Origin: Trochalopteron elliotii
Taxonomy: Eukaryota > Chordata > Aves > Passeriformes > Leiothrichidae
Assembly (NCBI GenBank): GCA_024734555.1
Contig: JANPWX010000215.1
Location: 278,129-342,128 of the forward strand
DNA: 64,000 nucleotides
Reading direction: 5' to 3'
Part shown: piece by piece, positions 25,451-40,700 of the stretch
How positions within the stretch are numbered: position 1 is the first letter of the stretch
Layout of the letters: every line of letters begins with the position of its first letter
Notes under the pieces: generated by a model
The model's database searches: none
Seen by the model: the letters and a program-made list of their open reading frames with translations, nothing else
Told to the model about the DNA's origin: nothing
Program-made: the position numbers and the translations under genes

Positions 25451-28400
25451 AACCCTTTTGAAAACACCACCATTTTCCCACTGCATTTTGCAGGGGTTAA
25501 CCAGGATGGACAGGGAGCTTACTAGTGGAACTGTGATCATGATGCTCTTTACTGATACTGTGCTTGTTCTGACACTAGAGACATTTAATTTCCAGAACTG
25601 TCAAATTTAGGCATTTATGAAAACTAAACGAATTTTAATAGCATGAATGTAGGTGAATGAAAAGAACAGAACCCATTTTTTTAAAAAAAACCTTAATGTA
25701 CGTACATTTACCTTGATTTCAGAAGGAAATGAGGCTTAAGTTATATACTCTGCCTGTGCTTCTGCTTGTTGGTTCTCTTTTTTCTTTCCAGTATATTTTG
25801 AACACACCAGTTGATTTCAGCCAAATTTATCAGAAATGTACAGGCCTTAACCATATTAATTTTCAACAGTTTTGGTGGTAGTTAGAGGTTAGGTAATGGA
25901 GAGACATACCATTTTTACTTTTACTGAAGAACAAAGAAAACCCAGAGGGGACTCATCCCTTAACCACCAGGCAGAGAAAAGGCAGCGACCATCTGGTCAC
26001 GGGAAAATGAGTGTAACAGAGCCTGGTGCTGCCCCTCGTGCTGCAGACAAACTCAGAAAAGGAGATGGGGAGTCAGGGGACCTTAGTGATAGGAGGAATG
26101 CCCAGGGACAGACAAATCAGTTTTATTTTCCTCAGACCATGATTGTACAAATGAGGGAATATGCACACATTCAGCACATGATTACTAGAAAAGTCTTTGA
26201 AAAGAAAAATTCCATTCCTTGAAAAGGTAAAAGAATTCTATAACTGGTAAGTTAGAGATGCAGAATATTCTGAATTGTGTTTAGCTTATATTCCTAAACC
26301 TATTCCTGTGCAGGTAAGTGCAAATAAAGAAATACACAGAGAAGCTGTTGATCATCCAATATACTAAAAACAGAGCAGAAGAAATGGCATTTCTTGACAA
26401 AATCAAAAAGAAATCATTATAAAAACTCTCAATTGTGCTTATTGTTGCACTTGGAAAAGCTGTAGAAAGGGCTGTGCCTGCAGAGGGAGCATTTGATCTA
26501 GGAGAGAGGCGCAAAATCACATCATAGATCACAAATGTCACTGAGCTGGGGTAGGTGAAACGAAACAACATATCAAACAGATTAAAAAGGAAAAACCATC
26601 AGAATCTTCTACTGATTTTCTTTACATTCTGGGAAGGATGTGTGCAGTCATTATAGTGACTGCTTTTAGGTGAAATTCCTTGGGTTCTGACATCACTCCA
26701 ATCTGTGTTTTTTAATCTATGGCTATGATACTCTCATGCTAAGTCCCAACATATGTGCTAGCTATGCAAATATACTAAGGTCCAAAGTATGCTCAGGTTT
26801 GAGGGATTTGGAGAGGTGGGAACTCTGATTACAAAGGCTAAGGCTTAGTCTAAAGTTTATAATGCTCTCCTTCCTGATGTAATATTTAGCTTTCGAATGT
26901 CATTTCCTGTTTCATCCAAAGCACTGGAGACTGGCTAGTTTGAGACAGGACATAGGCATGGTATATGGATGCTCTTAGCTCTAAATTGCTGTCAGGGTGA
27001 CTGGGTAAAACTAAGTGCCATGTTCAGTCAGGAGGAAATTTTTCCTTCGGATGACCTAAGACTTTTGTATTAGACCTTCCTTGCCAGTGCAAAGAGCCAA
27101 GACATTGGCAATGTATCCATCCTCCTATCTAGTACCTTCTATTATCAAAGGAATATTTATTTGTTCTCAATATCACAACCCCAATACAATCTTAAGCTGT
27201 TTGTAGGACAACTCTTCATCAGCAAAAGTTGTGCAGAGCAGCCAAAGGTTTCCCTGTCCAAGCCTCCCTCTGAAATCTGCCAGAGATGCCACAGTAAAGA
27301 GATATAGATATTGCATTAAAAGACACTTTTTTAGGAGATTCTGGAATTCTGTGGCCTGTAAAACAGCCTGTGAGCTGCTGTGATAGAAACTGAATGGGAG
27401 GTTACCAAACCTAAGTGATTCCTTATGGTCCAGTACCCAGTACACCTACAACCTCCTCTTGGACCAGCCCTGACCAAAAACAGCCTGAGGGTGACCTGAA
27501 GTCGTCTGCCTCTTCCTCCCATGGGTAACACAGTCTTCCACAGGGTCGTTGCAGGTGAAGGATTGAATTTTAGCCTCACATGCTTAGTTAATACCAGATG
27601 TCTCATTGAAAAGCTCTTTTGTAGAGCTTTATAGTAATCCTCACAGTTTCTGTATTTCTTGGGAAAAGACTTTTATTTTGCTTTATGAGTTGTGAAATGG
27701 AGCAGTTCTTTTTCCTAAGGCGTCATACTAAACTGTCCTTCAGGGAATTCATTTCAAAAACGATTAATACTCTTCTTTGATGAGATCTAATTTATTTCCT
27801 GTATTGTGCTTGTAGACAAGCTTGACACCATCAGCAAAACAGTGAACTAGAAAAATACCACTGAAGCAAGAAATAAAAAGCTGAGTCAAAACACAGTAAA
27901 GTGTGGGATTCCAATGTCTATTCTGTACCTTTTATTCAAGAAAAAAACCATTAAATTACCTAACCGTCAACTGAAAAGTAAATCTTGGATTTCCCAATAT
28001 ATATACCTCATTCATCATGAAGTATGTGCATTTGATATTGAAATATACAGACACTGCAATACTCTCTTTAGTGAGAGTTAATGGATATAACAGTATTTGT
28101 AAGAACAACATATTATTAAAAAAAGGTATTACATCTCTACTTTCCACATTTTAGTTCAAATAGGCAAGCCCCAAGCTGCAAAAGTTGTTTAGATTGCAAC
28201 TGGATCCAGCCCAAATGTTGGTGCACTAGAGACTGTGCTAAGGATTTTAATAATCTTTCTGCTCTCCAGCTACTTGCTTTATGTCTAGTGCTGGGCTCTT
28301 GCTCTCAAATGTCTGTAACTCACCTCTTACTTGGCAACAGTGCTTTTAAATCAAATTTTTATTATATTCTGACATTATGGGCTTCTGTTTTAATGCTACA

Positions 28401-28673
28401 GAAAATAGGGTTCTGCCAGGACTGAATGCATCCCACATGTTCTAATTTTGTTTTCATGTGAATTTGACCTCTGATACATAAAATTCCTGTCTAGCAGTGT
28501 GCACATATGTGAGCCATTTCTGAAAGCAGAGAGAACAGAGCTTTGATTCAGATGAATGGAACATTCCTATATAATGATCCTCAAAGGAATTTCAGATTCA
28601 CTAGTGTGTAAATTTATGAGCCTCTTTTATCAAATAAATGTTCTTTTTTTACATGCAGAGATTGTCACTGTTC

Positions 28674-28723
<50 letters not shown>

Positions 28724-31700
28724 GTGATGGGGAAGGTATAACAGGTAGCCAATGCATTTACATTTCATTCAAAAAAACCAGAATATTTTCCATTTTATGA
28801 AATAAGTCCTGGGGGAATTCTTGCAATTCAAGTGAATTCTTTTTCCTTGTGTCACCTTTGCTACCAAGACATTGTGCAAAGATTAAAAAATCAGAATTCA
28901 GTATGGGCAAAAAGAAGCAAAATTAAAGGGAATGAGAAGAGATGTTTTTATATTTAGTTTCTTTTTTTCCAGTGCACTCTTTACTATGTCTGGTATGGAT
29001 AAAGAGAAGTAAATCAGACATGTTACATCTTGTTAGATAATACTTGCTCTGGTGCACCACTCATACACCCCAAAAACTACAGCTGCTCGCTCTGTATAAA
29101 ACAACAAACATTTCACTCAACATGGCTAACAAACCAATCTAGGGGCATCATCAAAAAGAAGCCTACCTATTTTAAAGTAAAAAATACAAATTAAATTCTT
29201 AATCAGATGTTTTTAACTCTTGCATTTTTCATTATTCTGACAGAGTGTTAGATAAGCATTACTTGGAGAAGGCAGGTTTGGTGGGCAATATCACACTGTA
29301 ACACAAATAAAACATGTAGATCTATGAAAACTTTTCATACAAAACTTGGTGTAAGCATGATTTGCCCTAATTGTGTTGTGTTACTTGCAAAGACAGCAAT
29401 TCTGCAGGGTTCTGTTTTTCAACAACTTGGACCTTAGATTGAAACTGCCTAATTCTGACAATTTTTGTGACAATGGAGATGACTTGATGGAAATAAGATA
29501 CTTTTAATTTACATGGCAACCCTGATCTGAGCTGGAATTGTCAGGAAACGCGAGAATAGTATGAACTATTTATCAATTTGGTTTTGCCTAAGATAAGGAC
29601 AAGAAAATCTATCCCTAGACATTCCATTGTAGTATTAGTAATATTAAATATAATGAAATCATTTGAACCTCACATCCCGGTCTCAGCTATTTCACCTTGG
29701 CTTAGTCAAAGCTGGGTCACAGCAACAGGCCTTTTGCCAAATTTATTATTAATTGATAATTTCCACTAACACAACACAGATCATATCCCCTCACAAAAAG
29801 ATGCTACCAATAAATCCCCTTTACTAGCACCATGAATATAACTCACTCCACACATTTTGAGGAATGGTGATACTTTTTATGCTGTTCATGGGTGGAGAAG
29901 GGACCAATAAACAAGGATTTGATGTCTTTATAAAGGAATATGAACAACTGTCTTCAACTGGCAATGACTAACATTACTTAGAGCCAAAAGTGGAAACTCT
30001 AATTACTACAGAATCACAGAATCACCAAGGCTGGAAGAGAACTTTAAGTTCATCAGGTCCGAATACCAACCTTTAATTCTTGAAATACTTGATGTGAAAT
30101 GCCTTGTATTGATAGGCAGCAATTCGGAATAGAGGCAAAAAATCAGGTTTCCCAGATTGCAATGTCATTGGGGACCATTTTATGGTAATTCTAAGAACAA
30201 ATGTCCTTCAATTTTTCCTTTATTGTGGATGTTCTTGAGTGGTTACTGCAGTTCACTTTAAACGTGAATTCTCATGTTCAGAGAACTGAAACCGAAAGTT
30301 CTTTCTGTTTGGGAAAAACTTGTTTGGGCAATATTTCTTTTGCTTCCTCCTGCAACAGACCTGTTTCTTATTTGACATATGCAATGAGGAAATCATTAAT
30401 AAAACCACTCTGGGATATTTTAAAGCAATTTTTTGGATGATTCTAGTCCTAAATCTCTATTTCCAACTTTTTATAACATAACAATTACTATGTGACTTTT
30501 TAGGTGAGTTGCATGCTGCTTATAGTTTCATAAGACTTTAGCTATTCTGTGTTTTATGAAAAACTTTGGAAATGTTTCAGTGTTGTACTTCTAATCCCTT
30601 TATCAGTTTTTTTTGTTTGTTTGGGGTTTTTTGTCAGTTTTGCCTCTAAACAAATGCTAATCTTAGATAAAGGTTTATACTCTTCTCTTAGGAATCCAAC
30701 TTAAAAGATATCTCAGTAGTTCCATCTAACTCTTAACTCAATTTTTGGCATCATCCCTCACACTTCTGCCAGAGAAAGGAAGGGCATAATTATTAGGCAA
30801 TAATTAGGCAACAATTGTGCTTGTGTTGGATCTTGACTTCCACCAGCATTTAAAAACATCCTGGATTTTGGATGCATGGAAAACCTGCAGATTTGCACCC
30901 AGTCTGAGGATAAAGTGAGAACTAGTCTCTGTCACATCAGAAAAGTCTATCACAAGCTTATCTCCTAACAGAAATGAAAAGTGAGAGATGAGAATGCAGC
31001 ACTTTGTCATATATTTGTCATTCTTATCCAATGCATTTTTTGGAAGGTGTCTACCTTGTTTACAAGTCAGGTGTATTGGTCTACCATTGGACAAATACCT
31101 TTGGTCCAGGATCTCCCACGCCTTTTGGTCCTGGTGGTCCTTGAGGACCTGCTTGTCCTGGAGGTCCCTGGTACAGCAAAGGAATAAAACATGTCAGTAG
31201 TTGTCCTAAGGTACTCGTGTTCTTCAACAAAGAAGAGAATTTCTTCACATTTCTGATGTGTAGTGAGCAACAGCCATCCTCAGGTGAAATCCTCAGTCCC
31301 AGGTGGAAACCTAAAAAGACTCAGATTGGTGGAAAGAAGTACAACTCTTGACTGAAGAACATTGTTCTCAGCTCAGAGAAAACAGTGAGAAAGCAGACAT
31401 TGCCCCACATTTCATATGCTGCAAGCATTAGACAACTGAAATACCAGAGCTAACCCATATAAATTTAGGGGTTAGGTGACCCTAACACACTTGTGTGTAT
31501 TTGTGTTTGGTAGTCTGTTCTCCTGAACTCCCTGCTCAATTCATCTGCCCCTTCAGCTGTCTTTCATACTGTTGGAGGCATTCCCAGGCTCCTTTTCATC
31601 ATTCCTAGGGCAGATGACTTTGACCCATCCTGCTACCTACTTAGGCACACAAATCTTGTTATGCCAGTGCTTTATTAAGTTGGTCTTTCCAGCTCATGGG

Positions 31701-34700
31701 GTGTGGAATGGCAGGGGAAAGATGTTATCATGAGACAGCACAACAGAACCTTTGCACACTACACAACATGAAATGTGTCAGGCACGTGGCATTACACCAG
31801 GAATTCTGAGTGAATCCCTTATGTAATAATTCCATTCCCAATTTCATTCTTCTCAGCATCAGTTTGAATGATAGGAAATTGGAGCTGAGTAGGAATTTGG
31901 AAGCACCCAGGTCGCACCTCAGTGCATTTGAGAGTGCTTGCAGGGTTGTAGTATGAAATAAAGCTGGATTAGACACATAAAGAAAGTAGTGCTAGTGGAG
32001 GTTTGACATATGGTGGTTGAAGGATGGCAACAGTATTTCCAATTCCTAGTGGAAAAGAGAGAGGCTGGTCAAACATGTCTGGGTGGTTTTGGGTGACTGA
32101 AATTTAGGACAATATGTCCTTGTAATGGGATATGCCAGCTGGAACACTCAGGTATTAATTCCCTCTGAAGCCAACCATCAGAAAAGAAAGAGGTGGAAAA
32201 TCTTCAAATAATAGGATTTAACTGCCCAGTATGAAAAACAGCTGAAAATCCAAGGAACCGAAACTGCAAAATTTAGTCAAGCAGATGGTATTAGAAATCT
32301 TGATCAGAGAAGAGTAAAGAAAAGGGAGGAAGAAAAAATATTTCAAAGCAGTGATTATATTTAAACATGTGTGAGCAGCCATAAAGGTTTTTATGGAGTT
32401 ACATGGCATCCCTTTCATGACAATGAAATGAGAACCACTTATATCCAGTTCCAACTGCTTGTACAACTAGTGCTGTATCTAGGAAAGGGCTTCAAAATAT
32501 CCATGAACCATTTAGCTAAGGATGATTAACTGTACTTAGTTAAGTAACTAAATCTAAGCAACTAAATACTGAGCTATCATATAGTAATTTTTGGTGCTGG
32601 TAGTGTGTTTGGTTTTGGGTTTTTGGTTTGGGTTTTTTTTTGTTTTGTTTTGTTTGGGGGTCTTCTTCTTGTTGTTGAACACAAAGTACAGAATTAAAAT
32701 TATACTTACAGCTTCACCTTTGCCACCTTTGTCACCTTTTGCTCCGTGGGGTCCAGGTAGACCAGGTAGTCCTCGGTCACCCTAAACACAAAATAGGAAG
32801 TCAGAAATCATGCCACTACCTGGACTATCCCAGTGTAAAGAATATTAACAAATATGTAAGGAGGTTATTTAAAATCTTTTTGGAAATATAGAACAGCAGT
32901 TACCAGCTCCTGATATTCGTTCACAAAGTTCAGGAATTCCTGTGCTTTTTTTATTGTGACTTCAATTGAATTAAGATTTTAGAAGAATAAGAATTCCTAT
33001 TAGGAAATTGTTAATTTCTGGATTTGTAGTTCCAGAGAGAAATCTTCAGAGCCTTGACTTTATATTCAGCCATACAAAGTTAAATTTATTAAAAAAAAAA
33101 CCAAACTTTTATCAGTTTGGGGGTAAGTTTGAGCAATGAGAACTGAAATCAGAATACTGAAACATGATCTGCTGGCCTTGAGTTATATGTTGAACATTTT
33201 GTGCTTCCAGGTAATCACATTGGTTCTCTCATACAGTGAAGCAAAACTTCATTGTACAAGGGAAAGTAGGAAAAGAAAGAAATACCACAGTTACAAGAAA
33301 AAGATTAGCCTTATCAAGAGACAACCACTCCTTCTCTTGACCCTTCCACTGACTCCCACTAAAGGTTTGTGCATCTGCAAAACCTCAGTGCTTCCTTTCA
33401 AGGCCAGACGAGAAGCAAATAGCAAACTTTTCCTCTTCTCTCACTCCAGTGAGAGTTTTCCTGACATTTTATGAGAAAATTAACTGAGCTTGCAATGGAC
33501 TGTTCTCAGAATCCAGAAAGAAAACACACTGCTTTGAGGCATCTCTCAGGGTACGCTGTTGGGCTGCACTGTAGGTGCTCACATAACAGCACTGGCAATG
33601 GGAAATCCTCATGGATACATGTAGGTCACACATCCACCTCCCTCCCAAGCATGCTACGGATGTTGTGGCTGAACAGAGAGAACTGCATGCCCTTCACTCT
33701 GTCCCACAGAACCAAGAAATGTTAATACACTCTACGGAAGAGTGTAGTAGAGTGCTGTCAACAACGCCTTGAGTGCTGTTAATGTACATAGGTATAACAT
33801 ATCCTCAAGAATAATCACATACAAATATACAAATATTTCCCTGTCAACTGTAGTAAAAGGAAATAGCAAGGAAAATGAAACTACAAGGGACAGAAAACTG
33901 CACTGTGCATTGTGTCTGTAAATTTCTACAATAATATACTACTTCAAGAAACCAAAAAGAGGGTCCAGTTAGCAGCTCAGACCTCAGCAGCTGGTCTGTC
34001 TGAATACAATGTCCATGTCTGGAAAACAAATCATCTTGTACTCTAGCTGGATGTACAATTAAAACAAACTTTTGGCCAAAATCTCCTGTCCCATGAATGT
34101 CTCTACCATAGACAAAAAGAAGCTATTCTTATTAATCAATTTAGTCCTATCAGAAAAATGGAAGAGATGTTTTGGGTCTTCTAAAGATATACATAATAGG
34201 TTTAGGCTAGCAGGTAAGTGAATGAAGAATGACAAGGTAGACTCAATGTTCTGGTTAAGATGAAACCCTGAAATTACTTTAGATGAAATGTGGATAGCCA
34301 TGCAAGCATGCCTTATTTCTAAGTAAATTTTATATAGTAGGTCATTCTGTATGAATCGCATCCATTTTTGAACCCAACGTGACAGTTTCAGTGAGAGACT
34401 TTAAACCGACCCTGACCACCAGATTCAAAGTGTACCAGCTCTCAAAGATGTCTCTTCATGTCTCCTAATTTTCAAATAATGGAATTCTGATCCACCTCTG
34501 TAAAAATGTAAACAACCAGCATGCCTCTAGATCATAAATAGCTTTATAATGGAAAGTCAATTTCACCTCTTCCTGATTCTTAATACCCATAGTTCTTAAA
34601 CTGCGGATAAAATGAGAAATGATTTAGAAATGTTTAATAACATTTTTACTTAGCAAGAAAGGAAAACATGGATCATGGGTTCCTATCTGTTTTTACTTCT

Positions 34701-37700
34701 AATCTCAGTCCAGTAAAAACAGCCAAACAGATGTTTTTACTTAATCCTAGCAGGCTGCTGTATACCGAATACATGTAAACACATTCTCTTCTGTGAGAAC
34801 TGGGATTTTGTCAGGTGTCTGGATTTGTTATTAGCAGCATAACTATAAATGCTATAAATCTACTTAGGTCAAATCTACAGCCAAATCTTATACAAGAAAC
34901 AGTTCTCTAGTCCAGATTATTTTGTTGGGGCTTTTTAAACAGTCACAGAGGAGATGGCCCAGGAGCAATTCTGTGATTACTGCTTCCCACAGTTTTGTGG
35001 TGCCTGGAAGAGAAAATCACAGTGACTCACCCTAAGTCAGTGCACTGGTAAGAAAGCAAATGTCCCTGATGCCACAGATTGTCTGCTAAATGAATTAATC
35101 TGCTTTTCCAGCCTTTCCAGGGCAGGTTCTAAAGTAGTTTTGCAAAGCAGTAATACAAAAACAGTTGCTTCTACACGCTTTCAAAACAACAACAAAAAAT
35201 GTACATAAACATAAATCTTGCATCCATGGTCATTATAAAGAAAATTAGACAGCTTCATAATCAAAGCCTAATTCATTAAGGATCTGACTGGACAATTAAG
35301 TCACATGTTCACCACTTCTTTTTATAAGAATAATAGAGTGAAGTAATTTCTAGATTATAGACAAAGAAAATTTAGAGTTTTCAAAAATCAAAAATAAAAG
35401 TTACTAATGGTTCAATGTGCTATTCAGCATCCTCTGGTAGGGGTACTGGTAGAACTGTGTCATGCCAGGAGTATATACCATTACTGGTATTCCTAAAATG
35501 CTATCATGGAAATGCTGTTGAATTAAGTAGCTATATTTTGAGCTACATTGTGTTAGGTAGACATAAACTAATTGTTTTCTGAATTTGGGGCTATAGTCTA
35601 TATTTCCGCAAAGTGAAGTGATGGAATTGAGTGGAATATTTTATGTGCAGACATGAAAAAGTGGAAAGAAAAAAAAAAAAGATGTTTCTGAAGAACGTTC
35701 CCAATTTCAATCTGGAAAGGAAATCATAAGAATGGTACCTTTTCCTGAAATACTCCCTTATCAGAAGTGGCAGAAGTCTTAAAGAAAGTTGCAACCCAGA
35801 TCACAAGTGACAGATGTACAATATGATATAAAGTGTGTTAGAGTGGAATAGGTGAATCTGAAGAACTGCCTTCCTGATGAAGACTTCCTATGGGAAGTTT
35901 GCAGGGTGAGGTACACTGGGCTAGTTATTTAAACAATTTTGTGTTTTTCTTTGTAAAGATAATAAGTTTATTTTAAAATAAACATAACCTGGAATGATGG
36001 AAAAGTTGAAGAATTGGTGAATTTCTTTACTTAAAAAGTTCAAGTGGTGTCTATATTTTCACTGGAGTTTTGCATATGTCTCACGTTTATTTACTTTCTA
36101 TCTTTTGTTTAAAAACTCCTACCGTTGGTCCCATTATTGAATTTCCAGGAAGTCCATCATCTCCTGGGGGTCCCTTGTATCCTGGATCCCCCTAGCCAAA
36201 AAGAAGCAAATTCAGAATGATATTAAGTATATTCAGTTTTAACTTTGAAAGTTTTACAGAACAAGTATTCCGTTCTTTCTTACAGTCACAATTTTTGAGC
36301 TAGGTAACAAGAAATCATTATATCTACAGGAAGATTTTACTACCTTGATTCTGACCTCTCTTACACTTCTGCTTCTCCCCAGCTGTGTAAAAGAGTTTGC
36401 TCTACTTTGACAAATAACTTGCTGGTTTTAGTTTTCAGATGAAGGTTGAATGTCATAATTCATTTTGAGAGGTGAGATGCACCTGTGGCTCCTGCCTGCT
36501 TTTGCCCACAAGCAGGCTGCTTAACCTTCTCTATTTCTGCCAGAGCACATAGAGAACAGCAAGGAAATTCAACGACAAGTGTTGAGACAGAGTATGTTTA
36601 GAAACCCTGTAGATGCAATGGCACAGCACTTCAAAATCGCAAGTTCCATAGTCTGAAGTCTCAGGGAGAAACTCGAATTTTCCATAAATGTGACACAGCA
36701 CAACTCTTTGGTAACAGCTCAGTCAGTGGCTTCCTGGAAAGCAATCAGGCTTAGAATTCATGTTACTTATGATAACCCATCATGGAGCAAAATTCAGCTC
36801 CTTCTAGTGCTTAAACTTTGGCAACAGATGTTTCATTATGAAAGCATCTTTCAAAACAACTTTACATTATGAGAGATACTTCATTATGAAAACATCTTTC
36901 ATAATAACTTTTCATTATGAAACTTACAAAGAAAATCTAAATTTGCAATGAAACATTTGCAATTTCTCAGTGAGAAGGACATGCTGTATTTCAGGAAACA
37001 TTCACCAGGGAATGCAGGAATGCAATTAAATGCTCTATCAAAACCAGGGAGCAGCTGCAACCATGAAAAAGAAATATTAGAAAAAACAGCTTTCTAACAG
37101 TTTTTTCATGTTACTGTCCCCATATTAGTAACAGCATAATGATTGTTAAGGGAATAAAAGTCCAGCCCCCAAACATGGGTGTAGCTTAAAATAAATAAAC
37201 TCCCAGTGGGCACAGCCATGGCTCCCCAGGAATTAAGACCTCGAGCAATCACTCATCACATCTCAGATACTTAGAATTGTCCCAAAAAGACCTCAGACTC
37301 ACAAACATAACTCTAAGTTTGAGAAACATTCTCTGCGTTAGAAATTGATCATGTCTGTCTTCTCAACTGCAGATACCAGGATGTTTTAGGAACAAAATTA
37401 GTAGTTAGCATTGTCCTTTCCACTGATGATGGAGAAAACAGACCTGTGTAGCCTGTTACACTATTGATCAACTGTCCAAAACATAGTAGATATTTGTTTA
37501 AACAAAGAAGTTATGATGGAGCTCAATAGACAAAGTTTTGTATATTTTCTAAAAACCAACTTGCATTTTATAATTACCCCAAGTACTTGGGGTTTTTTTT
37601 CATCAGCTACTGCCTATATGAGCCCTGCTCTAAAATTTAGTAAAGAATTTCAAAAGACTCCTACAGGCTTCATTGGAGTTTGGATAATGGCCCATCTGAA

Positions 37701-40700
37701 ATGAAAGTTGTATAAACTGTGCTGAACAGAATAAAACAGAATAAAATCATAAAAAATCATAGTGAAAAAGGCAAGGAAGTCTACAAAGTTATTTTTCAGC
37801 ATGAATTTATTAATGAACAACCTTGACTCCCTTACTTGTCTATTTAAAAATGTCACAGTAACTAGAAAAACGTGAAGAAGGGAGACTGATTTAATGGAAT
37901 CTGTCTTCATACAAGTTGTGCCGTTCAGCATGTCATCTGTATTCTCCTCACATAAAGTTTGTCACATTATTATGGTTTGAAACTAATATAAGAGGTATGA
38001 GCACCTTATAATCTTCTTTTTTTTTCCATGTGGTTACATTTTTACTCCAGGTATACCCTGAGAGTTTTGCATGTTTGCCTTTCTTTCTCCTCCATGCTCA
38101 AGCAAGTCCAAAAGACATCATATCCCTCTGTGATGTCCTGTTGCCAGACTGATGAGTACACTGTATATGTAATACCCTCCTGTACTTGTGGGGTGGGGCA
38201 CATATATTTTTAAGGAAGAAGAAAAATGGGGATGACATTGCTTCAGAATGATATCATACACATTAGTGATTCCCTCTAAAAAAAACAGCAAAGGTGAAAA
38301 ATGTCAATTAAAGTTGAAGTTACTTGACACATTACAACAAAAATAATTTAAGCAACAAGAGTACTTTATTATTTAAGTAGCACTGAATTTTCAAATATTT
38401 TTAAAACCTTCAAAGTTGGCTTTATTTTTGCTGAATCCACCAATTTTACTCAGCAGGATAAGCCCCACTTATTTCAGGTACATTTTTCCTGTAGAGAAAA
38501 TGAGATGGATGTAGGCCTAGCTATCTTATATATGACATTTCATTTCAAATAGTACCTACAGGCCAGCTGTTCACTTGGAAGTGACACACAAACACTCATC
38601 TCAAAAAAACATCAGCACATAACACCCTAGAACTATACATACACACATTCTTGCAGGGGTTTAATGCCATATTTTAAGAAGCAAAAGCCATAGCAAATTT
38701 GGAAAAAAAACCAACTTCAAGCTGATTAATTTCATAGGAGGGATGAAACCAAAACAGAAATAAAGCAAATTTTTGTTTTTTTAAAAAACAAATGGCTTCA
38801 GGAGGAAGTAACTATGTATCAAGTTCAGCATGCTATTAAAGGGCCAGGCCTCTAACACTGTCTGTTATTTTTTAATACTTTTTAGACCTTATTTCTGAAA
38901 TTCAGTATTTTTGTTCCTACAACAAGGTATTTTCAGTTCTTCAAATCAGGTTCTTTTAATTTTGACAGAAATGTACACTAGAAATTTCCAGTCTCTGTTC
39001 TCTAGGAAATATATGTCAGACAGATAGTCACCTTTGGTCCTGGAGGTCCCCAAACAGATGATCCAGCTATACCAGGGGGTCCTCTCTCTCCAGGATCACC
39101 CTGTTACAAAATGGTATAATGTAGACTTAAACAGACAGTTTGCATTTCTGAACTAAAAATATCTACAATATAGATCTACCTGCACAACAAGCAATACCGT
39201 GAAAAACACTTAAATCAACATATTGTTCTTATAAAAGCTGGTCTAAGTTTCATGTTGTAAATAATCATTGGTTGAACTGTGTATTTGACCTTTTTTAGCT
39301 TTAATTAATTTTTTGTGTCTGGCTTACAATCCAATGGAATAACAAGAACACCTATATTATTTCAATTTCATTATAATTCATTCAGAGCAACACTTACAAA
39401 TATTATAACAGAAAGTTAATGATTCAAAGTAAAAATCTGCAAACTACGGTTAGAATCACTTGAAGAATTTTAGTTTAGCATAACAGTGCTCATGCATAAC
39501 TATAACATATGTAATTATTTCTTTAACTACTCTTTTTCTCCTTGAGATTTCTGAGTCATTTAGGACAGATGATGGAAATATTTCTGCTTTCCCTTTATTC
39601 TGTTAAGTCTCTAAGCATCAGATGCTTGAGAAATGTTTACATGGCATAAACTCCATAGATTTTTTTAATAAAATATGAAGAGAAGGGATGAGCAAGCTTA
39701 CTTTTGGTCCAGCTGGGCCTTCTGGTCCTCTAGGACCAATCATTCCTTTGGATCCTTTTTCTCCAGGGTCACCCTGAAGAAAACAAAGTTTTTTTTTCAA
39801 TCACATCCAAGAGTCATTCACAGCTGCAGCTACACAAATAACCAAAAACACAACGATTATTAACCCATAATTAGAGAGATGTTTAGATGGTTCACTCCAA
39901 CTGAAATCCTGCTCATTTCTAGAACATGCCACAAATGTCCTAAATTACATGAAATGGGAGATAAAAGTTGTCTGTCTACTACTACATCTTTCCAGGTTTT
40001 TAACATCATATTAAGATATCTAACTCTTCTCCTGATTTCTCTTAGTTTCTCTCTCTTTATCAACATACTGAGCTAGTCTGTCACCTCTGAACTTTAATGA
40101 AAATTTTGTATTGAATTTTTAGGAAATCTCTGCTGTCCTATTAACTTCAGGCTGTGTTTAGAGTCTGATTTTGCTGCACTTGTTCAGGCTACAGAACACA
40201 TTGCTCTCTCTCTTAAATCCTTTTAAATCATCAGCTAAAATAGAGTTGATGCTTATGATACAATTAATGAAAAAGTAGGTCAGAATCCAAACTCTTATAA
40301 AAGTCTGTAGCATCTCCCCAGTGTGCATGTCAAGGCATACCTTTTGACCCATGTCTCCTTTTCCAGGGGGTCCTTCTGGGCCTCTTGGACCTTGATCTCC
40401 ATTTTCCCCCTAACAGAGATTAAATGCAACAGAGATTATTTACTTTTCCTGTAGTTAATTTTACTGATAGACTTATGAGAAAAAATGCTTGCATAAATAC
40501 TTTCCCCAAAAATGTCAGTAAATATCTGGTTAATTTCTTTCCTACAAAAAATAAAGTGCTCTGTCTCTTAAAGCCCTTGCAATCTCCTGCATTCATTTTC
40601 CTTATTTTCACAGACATTTGTAATAATGCCATTTGTAACTGCATCAATCTTTTGTAAGAAGGGTTCCATGTATATGCTTATAAGAGGAAGAGAAATTCTT

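Larger units (their letters stand above)
25114..31098 (-). other. COL28A1 intron (6.0 kb)
   Basis: Holds the A18, A44 and T45 runs and a CR1 tail at 30007. No collagen-like exon was detected on either strand. Confidence 0.6.

Noticed and set aside
25896..26222. 108-residue open frame on the plus strand
   Set aside because: Polar low-complexity composition, no recognisable family, inside a COL28A1 intron on the opposite strand.
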